The notes beneath the pieces are model-generated. The model worked only from the letters and a program-made list of their open reading frames with translations. It ran no database searches and had not been told where the DNA came from. Below, piece by piece: positions 1 to 3,473 of a DNA stretch of 11,517 nt (within the stretch, counting starts at the first letter, position 1; each line of letters begins with the position of its first letter). Both the position numbers and the translations under genes were made by a program. The stretch lies in contig JBBTYT010000002.1 in the NCBI GenBank assembly GCA_038061695.1, forward strand, positions 1-11,517, written 5' to 3'. This stretch comes from M10-OD1-4 sp038061695. Its GTDB lineage: Bacteria > Patescibacteriota > Minisyncoccia > GWC2-36-17 > M10-OD1-4.

Positions 1-96
1 TTGCCGAGTGAAGCGAGGCGGTGGCGGGGCTTTCGTGGAGCGTACGATTTAGTTTCGCTTCACCACGCGCTCCGCGCGTGCGATACATTACCGATT
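1..96. other. GC-rich structured intergenic segment
   Basis: No gene is visible here. The stretch is strikingly GC-rich against an AT-rich genome and carries nested inverted repeats. GTGAAGCGA at 8-16 pairs with TCGCTTCAC at 55-63, and CACGCGC at 64-70 pairs with GCGCGTG at 74-80 around a 3-nt loop. The 12-mer GTGGCGGGGCTT at 21-32 recurs exactly at 11445-11456. A related motif in reverse orientation (CCGCCACCGCTCGCTGACGC) is found around 11312. It may be a dispersed intergenic repeat or the structured 3' end of an upstream transcript. Its function is unknown and its left end is cut by the window. Confidence 0.5.
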
Positions 97-124
97 TTGA
101 AAATAGGTTCTAACTTGGTACAAT
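97..124 (+). promoter_or_regulatory. Probable sigma70-type promoter for the DUF6498-like gene
   Basis: A -35 box TTGAAA (97-102) is followed after 16 bp by a -10 box TACAAT (119-124). Transcription would start near 131, giving a leader of about 50 nt before the ATG at 185. No Shine-Dalgarno sequence is visible in that leader. Confidence 0.6.
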
Positions 125-184
125 AAACACACCAATACAGAACTCAACGGCTTTTTCAAAAAGTAAAAACACATAACAAACTCA

Positions 185-847
185 ATGATATCAAATAAAT
201 TCATACGCATCTCTATTTTACCGCTTATAATTGCAAATATAGCACCCCTTATTGGGGTATTCTTTTTTGATTGGTCGCTTTTTCAAATTCTTTTTCTTTA
301 CTGGATTGAAAGCGGAGTAATTGGCTTCTACAATATTTTAAAAATGGCTAAAGCTGGTGGCTCTTTAAATATTAAATTAGATATTAAGTTTGGCACCTTT
401 TTGAATATTATACTAATACCATTTTTTATTATCCATTATGGCGGATTTATGGCTGTGCACTTAATATTTATTTTTGCTCTTTTCTCACCTCATTTAACTT
501 ATTCTTCATTTTTACCGCCACTTGAAATTATTATACCGCTTCTTAAGACGGTTGCGTTGCCGGTCACTTTACTATTAATAAGTCATGGCATATCTTTCTT
601 CTCTAATTTTATTGGCAATCGCGAATATGAGCGCACTGACATTGGAAAACAAATGCACGCGCCTTATAAAAGAATTATGATTATGCACTTCACAATTCTC
701 TTTGGCGGATGGTTAATTTTATCGTTTAAGGAGCCGATACTTGGGCTTATTCTTCTTATTATAATAAAAACTATAACAGATATTAGCGCTCATCTAAAAG
801 AACATAACGTACCTGAAGATCAAATATTGGAAAAGAAGTTGACCTAA
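185..847 (+). CDS. DUF6498-like polytopic membrane protein
   Basis: This is a 220-residue integral membrane protein with about five or six hydrophobic segments, roughly residues 8-28, 30-50, 70-90, 92-110, 115-140 and 160-195. The N-terminal block with FFDWS and FLYWIESGVIGFYNILKM is the pattern I associate with the uncharacterised DUF6498 family; this is recognition by eye, not a profile hit. No enzymatic motif is visible and the function is unknown. The ATG at 185 follows a good promoter but has no Shine-Dalgarno. The 3' 60% of the gene (from 512) is repeated at 96% identity at 1837-2172, and a long palindrome lies 18 bp past the stop. This copy is intact and is presumably the functional one. 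Confidence 0.75.
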   Translation: MISNKFIRISILPLIIANIAPLIGVFFFDWSLFQILFLYWIESGVIGFYNILKMAKAGGSLNIKLDIKFGTFLNIILIPFFIIHYGGFMAVHLIFIFALFSPHLTYSSFLPPLEIIIPLLKTVALPVTLLLISHGISFFSNFIGNREYERTDIGKQMHAPYKRIMIMHFTILFGGWLILSFKEPILGLILLIIIKTITDISAHLKEHNVPEDQILEKKLT

Positions 848-906
848 AATTAATATCATCGCGTATTTTTTATATCATGAAATAAACATACTAAGTATGT
901 TTATTT
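512..906 (+). repeat. Direct repeat, copy 1 (3' part of DUF6498-like gene plus downstream palindrome)
   Basis: These 395 bp align without gaps to 1837-2231 at a constant offset of 1325, with 15 mismatches by my count (about 96% identity). Similarity stops abruptly at both ends: before codon LPPLEI on the left, and inside the right arm of the palindrome on the right. Eleven codons differ in the coding part; eight differences are synonymous and three change the residue (T/I, I/T, D/G). Confidence 0.9.
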
Positions 907-920
907 CATGATATAAAAAA
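866..920. repeat. 55-bp palindrome after the DUF6498-like gene
   Basis: The 26-bp perfect arms (866-891 and 895-920) flank TAA. Imperfect symmetry continues outward, with ATCATCG near 855 against CGATGAAG near 925. The arms begin with T6 and end with A6, so there is no U-tract after the stem on either strand and it is not a standard intrinsic terminator. It may still act as an RNA 3'-end stabiliser, a protein site or a recombination hotspot. The right breakpoint of the neighbouring duplication falls within its right arm. Confidence 0.85.
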
Positions 921-1001
921 ATATTCGATGAAGTTAATCTTATTTGTTTACTTTGGCGAAATTTGGGGGGGATGGCAGATAGGTTGTCCATACAGGCAGA
1001 T

Positions 1002-1030
1002 TTGACTATAGATATTATTCGGAGTAATAT
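1002..1030 (+). promoter_or_regulatory. Promoter of the arsR-glutaredoxin-Cys-rich operon
   Basis: TTGACT (1002-1007) and TAATAT (1025-1030) are separated by exactly 17 bp, close to the sigma70 consensus. The transcript would start near 1037, only about 20 nt before the ArsR start codon, and no Shine-Dalgarno is present. The spacer and the -10 box are occupied by a palindrome, which fits an autoregulated repressor operon. Confidence 0.7.
1012..1030. promoter_or_regulatory. Putative ArsR operator
   Basis: ATATTATTCGGAGTAATAT is a 19-bp inverted repeat with a single mismatched position pair (1018/1024). It fills most of the -35/-10 spacer and covers the -10 box. AT-rich imperfect inverted repeats overlapping the promoter are the usual operators of ArsR/SmtB repressors, and the adjacent gene encodes such a repressor. 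Binding is inferred. Confidence 0.6.
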
Positions 1031-1032
1031 TT

Positions 1033-1052
1033 AAGTATTAACGTAATTACTT
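1033..1052. promoter_or_regulatory. Possible second, weaker operator
   Basis: This is an imperfect 20-bp inverted repeat with outer arms AAGTA and TACTT and a central ACGT, just before the ArsR start codon. It may be a second repressor half-site pair over the transcription start, or chance symmetry in AT-rich DNA. Confidence 0.25.
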
Positions 1053-1056
1053 AATT

Positions 1057-1365
1057 ATGTTAGAACAGTCACAAATATTAAAAATTAAAGAAACTCTAAA
1101 GACACAAGATACTTCTTTGGTCGATCTGTTTAGTTTGCTCGGGGATAAGAATCGGTTTCTCATTATGAAACTTCTTATTGAGCAAGGGGAGATGTGTGTT
1201 ACCGATCTTGCTAATGTGCTGGATATTTCAGTTTCTGCGGTATCACAACACCTACGGATACTTGAGATGTCGAAGATGGTCGAGGGGGAGAAAATGGGTC
1301 AGATGATGTGTTATAAGCCGAAAATAGACGATCCGACTATCAAGAAAATTATTAGTTTAATGTAA
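1057..1365 (+). CDS. ArsR/SmtB-family metal- or thiol-responsive repressor
   Basis: The 102-residue winged-helix protein is of normal family length. The N-terminal helix is followed by a segment LFSLLGDKNRFLIMKLL (about 24-40), a helix-turn-helix region CVTDLANVLDISVSAVSQHLRIL (47-69, recognition helix SVSAVSQHLRIL), and a wing VEGEKMGQMMCYK (75-87). Family members bind DNA as dimers and release it on binding metal or on thiol oxidation. The usual alpha3 metal motif ELCVCDL appears here as EMCVTDL, so only Cys47 remains there; the only other cysteine is Cys85 in the wing. A Cys47/Cys85 site, a redox switch or another ligand set is possible, so the inducer cannot be named. It is first in an operon with a glutaredoxin and a Cys-rich protein, under its own promoter and operator. 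Confidence 0.85.
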   Translation: MLEQSQILKIKETLKTQDTSLVDLFSLLGDKNRFLIMKLLIEQGEMCVTDLANVLDISVSAVSQHLRILEMSKMVEGEKMGQMMCYKPKIDDPTIKKIISLM

Positions 1366-1390
1366 TTAAAAAATTAACTTAAAAAACACT

Positions 1391-1627
1391 ATGAAAAACG
1401 TAACCATCTATTCAACACCAACCTGTCACTTCTGTCATGCAGCCAAAGAATTTTTCAAGGAACACAATATCGTCTTCACTGATTATAATGTTTCTCTAGA
1501 TTCTGCTAAACGCGATGAGATGATTCAAAAGAGTGGACAGATTGGTGTTCCAGTTATTTTTATCGAAGACGAGATGACGATTGGTTTTGATGAGTCGACA
1601 TTGAAACAAATGCTTGGTATTGTTTAA
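1391..1627 (+). CDS. Small glutaredoxin (NrdH/YruB-like, CHFC active site)
   Basis: This 78-residue protein has the thioredoxin-fold layout of small glutaredoxins: a first strand NVTIYSTPTC, the active site C12-H-F-C15, the cis-proline motif GVPV with Pro54, and a late GFD (65-67) where the family usually has Gly-Phe/Tyr-Asp. It is expected to be a cytoplasmic dithiol oxidoreductase reducing disulfides or delivering electrons to a small partner. It starts 25 nt after the ArsR stop with no Shine-Dalgarno and is followed 22 nt later by the Cys-rich gene, so all three are probably cotranscribed. The context suggests that it reduces the repressor or the Cys-rich partner, or handles metal-thiolate exchange; this is inference. 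The exact subfamily is uncertain. Confidence 0.88.
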   Translation: MKNVTIYSTPTCHFCHAAKEFFKEHNIVFTDYNVSLDSAKRDEMIQKSGQIGVPVIFIEDEMTIGFDESTLKQMLGIV

Positions 1628-1649
1628 TTATTTAATAACTACAAAAAAT

Positions 1650-1850
1650 ATGGAAAAATATAAATGTGAAAAGTGCGGTTCAGAATCAACAAATACACCG
1701 GGAAAATGCTGTGGAGGAAAATGCTGTGGAGGAAAATGCTGTGGAGGAAAATGCTGTGGAGGAAAATGCTGTGGAGGAAGCTGTAGAGTAAAAATAAAGG
1801 CTGTGAATTCTAAGATGGAAGAAATAGAACACAATCTTACCTCCGCTTGA
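1650..1850 (+). CDS. Tiny Cys-rich putative metal-binding protein with (GKCCG)5 repeat
   Basis: The 66-residue product has 13 cysteines. It opens with YKCEKCGSES, a C6-x2-C9 zinc-ribbon-like knuckle, followed by PGKCCG repeated five times (residues 18-42) and GSC, then a short charged tail. I chose the ATG at 1650; an in-frame upstream ATG at 1614 lies inside the glutaredoxin gene and would add a non-Cys extension. The CC-G block looks like the second knuckle of a zinc ribbon multiplied by tandem duplication. Metallothionein-like binding of Cu(I), Zn, Cd or As is plausible given the ArsR and glutaredoxin neighbours, but not proven. The last four codons (LTSA, stop at 1848-1850) are read out of frame from the duplicated DUF6498-like fragment, so the original C-terminus may have been different or longer. 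Confidence 0.75.
   Translation: MEKYKCEKCGSESTNTPGKCCGGKCCGGKCCGGKCCGGKCCGGSCRVKIKAVNSKMEEIEHNLTSA
1701..1775 (+). repeat. Five perfect 15-bp tandem repeats
   Basis: The unit GGAAAATGCTGTGGA (codons for GKCCG) occurs five times in a row with no base difference, then a sixth partial unit begins with GGA and diverges to AGCTGT. Identity at synonymous positions implies recent expansion by slippage or unequal crossing-over, so the copy number probably varies between strains. Confidence 0.95.
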
Positions 1851-2172
1851 AATTATTATCCCGCTTCTTAAGATAGTTGCGTTGCCGGTCACTTTACTAT
1901 TAATAAGTCATGGCATATCTTTTTTCTCTAATTTTATTGGTAATCGCGAATATGAGCGCACTGACATTGGGAAACAAATGCACGCGCCTTATAAAAGAAT
2001 TATGATTATGCACTTCACAATTCTCTTTGGCGGATGGTTAATTTTATCGTTTAAGGAGCCGATACTTGGGCTTATTCTTCTTATTATAATAAAAACTATA
2101 ACAGATACTAGTGCCCATCTAAAAGAACATAACGTACCTGAAGGTCAAATATTGGAAAAGAAGTTGACCTAA
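1837..2172 (+). pseudogene. 5'-truncated DUF6498-like gene fragment
   Basis: The reading frame from TTA CCT CCG at 1837 to the stop at 2170-2172 encodes the last 111 residues of the DUF6498-like protein, with three substitutions against the intact copy. The first half of the gene, including the N-terminal membrane segments, is absent. The only in-frame start near the beginning of a long frame would be a TTG at 1882 with no Shine-Dalgarno, so I treat it as a remnant. The frame is undamaged and most differences are synonymous, which suggests it came from a functional allele and was truncated recently. It could conceivably still be translated. Confidence 0.8.
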
Positions 2173-2231
2173 AATTAATATCATCGCGTATTTTTCATAT
2201 CATGAAATAAACATACTTAGTATGCTTATTT
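1837..2231 (+). repeat. Direct repeat, copy 2
   Basis: This is the second copy of 512-906, without indels. It begins inside the 3' end of the Cys-rich gene and ends at ATGCTTATTT, where the right arm of the palindrome seen in copy 1 is replaced by unrelated sequence. Together the two copies bracket the 930-bp ArsR/glutaredoxin/Cys-rich cassette. Confidence 0.9.
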
Positions 2232-2233
2232 TT
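2205..2233 (+). terminator. Weak terminator-like hairpin at the end of copy 2
   Basis: AAATAAACATAC (2205-2216) can pair with GTATGCTTATTT (2220-2231) with one mismatch around TTA, and the 3' arm ends in a T-run. The stem is AT-rich, so its strength is doubtful, but recombination has given this copy a U-tract that the original palindrome lacks. Confidence 0.3.
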
Positions 2234-2240
2234 ATCTCTA

Positions 2241-2269
2241 TTGACAAGATAGTGAAAAAATACTTTACT
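2241..2269 (+). promoter_or_regulatory. Promoter of the 142-residue orphan gene
   Basis: A perfect -35 box TTGACA (2241-2246) is followed after 17 bp by TTTACT (2264-2269), a weaker -10. A 7-bp perfect inverted repeat TACTTTA/TAAAGTA (2261-2267 and 2273-2279) overlaps the -10 box and could be an operator. Confidence 0.5.
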
Positions 2270-2278
2270 TAATAAAGT

Positions 2279-2306
2279 ACATTCAAATCTGAGTTGCCTT
2301 GAATGT
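2279..2306 (+). promoter_or_regulatory. Leader hairpin upstream of the 142-residue orphan gene
   Basis: ACATTCAA (2279-2286) and TTGAATGT (2299-2306) form an 8-bp perfect stem with a 12-nt loop in the 5' leader. It lies about 22 nt before the GGAGG. A separate 14-bp perfect palindrome GTTATCATGATAAC (2333-2346) contains the start codon. The two could control ribosome access or mRNA stability. Confidence 0.4.
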
Positions 2307-2328
2307 CCGCTTTTGTTATCTTAACATT

Positions 2329-2333
2329 GGAGG
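2329..2333 (+). promoter_or_regulatory. Strong Shine-Dalgarno GGAGG that sets the start at 2339
   Basis: GGAGG lies 5 nt before the ATG at 2339, so this start is preferred over the upstream in-frame ATG at 2303, which overlaps the leader hairpin and has no ribosome binding site. Such a strong site is exceptional in this window. Confidence 0.75.
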
Positions 2334-2338
2334 TTATC

Positions 2339-2767
2339 ATGATAACTGCCCTATTGGTTGTTCTTGTGTTTTTGTTTGTGGTGGTGTACAAATTTTTTGA
2401 TTTGGGGAGTTTGTTGTTTGGTGGAAAAACCAAAAAATTTGATTCCAAAAAAATAAGAGGAGAGATGGAGGATCTTTTAGGAGCTGCACTATATATAGAT
2501 CTAGATATAGATAAGCTTGGAAATAATAATCTGAAGTCATTCTGCAATTTTTTAGAATCTCGTGTGCGGGATTATGATATGGTATCTTATGTATCACATG
2601 GGAGTTCCATCCAGATTATAATCTTTCTTATAGGGGCTAATTATTATGGAGCCCAAACTGTAAGAAAGAACATATTTTCCCAGCTGGGAAAATTCTTTGG
2701 AAACGATATGACTATTGATGAATATCTTTCGAAGACAGTGGTGTCTGTTTTTGCAGATACTGATTAG
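2339..2767 (+). CDS. Orphan membrane-anchored protein, 142 residues
   Basis: I do not recognise this protein. It has an N-terminal hydrophobic segment (about residues 2-18, ALLVVLVFLFVVV) with no signal-peptidase or lipobox motif. This is followed by a basic stretch GGKTKKFDSKK and a soluble alpha/beta-looking domain of about 110 residues containing one more hydrophobic strand (SIQIIIFLIGANYY). It is probably anchored to the membrane with the domain in the cytoplasm, by the positive-inside rule. The gene stands alone, with its own TTGACA promoter, leader hairpin, strong Shine-Dalgarno and a good terminator. The unit begins immediately after the end of the duplicated DUF6498-like fragment. Its GGAGG and its GC content, slightly higher than its neighbours, set it apart from most genes here. 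Confidence 0.7.
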   Translation: MITALLVVLVFLFVVVYKFFDLGSLLFGGKTKKFDSKKIRGEMEDLLGAALYIDLDIDKLGNNNLKSFCNFLESRVRDYDMVSYVSHGSSIQIIIFLIGANYYGAQTVRKNIFSQLGKFFGNDMTIDEYLSKTVVSVFADTD

Positions 2768-2777
2768 AAGATTTTTC

Positions 2778-2810
2778 AAAAGCTTGTGTTAACTTTGACA
2801 CAAGCTTTTT
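2778..2810 (+). terminator. Intrinsic terminator after the 142-residue gene
   Basis: AAAAGCTTGTGT (2778-2789) and ACACAAGCTTTT (2798-2809) make a 12-bp perfect stem with an 8-nt loop, ending in a T-run (2806-2810). It lies 10 nt after the stop codon. Confidence 0.85.
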
Positions 2811-2813
2811 CAT

Positions 2814-2842
2814 TTGCAAAATGTCTTTATTTTCTATATGCT
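2814..2842 (+). promoter_or_regulatory. Possible promoter for the exonuclease-recG pair
   Basis: TTGCAA (2814-2819) and TATGCT (2837-2842) are 17 bp apart, just past the preceding terminator. TATATG at 2835 is an alternative -10. The match is modest, but a promoter is needed here because the upstream unit is terminated. Confidence 0.35.
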
Positions 2843-2870
2843 TAAATTATATAAATAATAATTCTAAATT

Positions 2871-3470
2871 ATGTTAGTTATTGATATAGAAGCAACTGGC
2901 TTAGATGCTCGAAAAAACTCAATAGTCTCTATTGGCGGGGTTGATTTTAATAATCCAAAAAGGCAATTTTACGAAGAATGTCGTATTTTTGAAGGCGCTG
3001 AAATAGATGAGGAATCACTCCTAGTAAATGGATTTACGAGAAGCGAATGCTTGGATAAAAGAAAAAAAACATTGAGAGAAGTTATGATTCTTTTTAAGAG
3101 CTGGATTGATGAATCTTCTGGAGATAAAATTTTAGCTGGACAATGTGCGTTCTATGACAGAGAGATTTTAAATGAATCTTTCAAAAGATCCGCTATAGAA
3201 TTTCAATTTCATTTCAGAATAATAGAGCTTCACTCCATAACTTATTTTGATTTTATAAAAAAGGGGTTAAATCCTCCAATGGAAGAAGATCACTCTGCTT
3301 TAAGTTTAGATAAGGTACTAAATTATGTCGGACTACCAAGCGAGCCAAAACCACATAATGCTCTCGTTGGAGCAAAAATGGAAGCAGAAGCCATTTCAAG
3401 AATATTTTACGGAAAGAATTTATTGGAAGAATACAAGAAACACAAAATACCAGAGAAATTCATCAAATAA
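2871..3470 (+). CDS. DEDDh-type 3'-5' exonuclease-like protein with altered last motif
   Basis: The 199-residue protein has the layout of DnaQ-type (RNase T/epsilon) exonucleases. Motif I is D5-I-E7-A-T-G, motif II AGQCAFYD with Asp96, and motif III begins with His162 in PHNALVGAKMEAEA. In DEDDh enzymes the pattern is HxxxxD, with the Asp five residues after the His holding a catalytic metal; here that position is Gly167. The downstream acidic residues Glu171 and Glu173 might compensate, or this may be a recognised variant subfamily. Cleavage of single-stranded DNA or RNA ends is the expected role if it is active. The start ATG has no Shine-Dalgarno and an AT-rich leader. recG begins 3 nt after the stop, so the two are very likely cotranscribed and may act together in repair. 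Confidence 0.8.
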   Translation: MLVIDIEATGLDARKNSIVSIGGVDFNNPKRQFYEECRIFEGAEIDEESLLVNGFTRSECLDKRKKTLREVMILFKSWIDESSGDKILAGQCAFYDREILNESFKRSAIEFQFHFRIIELHSITYFDFIKKGLNPPMEEDHSALSLDKVLNYVGLPSEPKPHNALVGAKMEAEAISRIFYGKNLLEEYKKHKIPEKFIK

Positions 3471-3473
3471 TGA

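Noticed and set aside
1701..1775. CRISPR-like array
   Set aside because: The units are contiguous 15-bp coding repeats without spacers.
1650..1850. RiPP precursor peptide
   Set aside because: No modification enzyme, protease or transporter gene is nearby; the ArsR/glutaredoxin context fits metal or thiol handling better.
1628..1892. Two minus-strand open frames over the Cys-repeat region
   Set aside because: They are shadows of the 15-bp tandem repeat; the products (PPQHF and STAFS repeats) are low-complexity and there are no promoters or ribosome sites.
1882..2172. An independent 96-residue gene starting at TTG
   Set aside because: The frame is simply the end of the DUF6498-like gene in the duplicated copy; the homology extends upstream of the TTG to 1837, and there is no ribosome binding site.
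2303..2341. Upstream in-frame ATG at 2303 as the start of the orphan gene
   Set aside because: The ATG at 2339 has GGAGG at ideal spacing, while 2303 overlaps a leader hairpin and has no Shine-Dalgarno.
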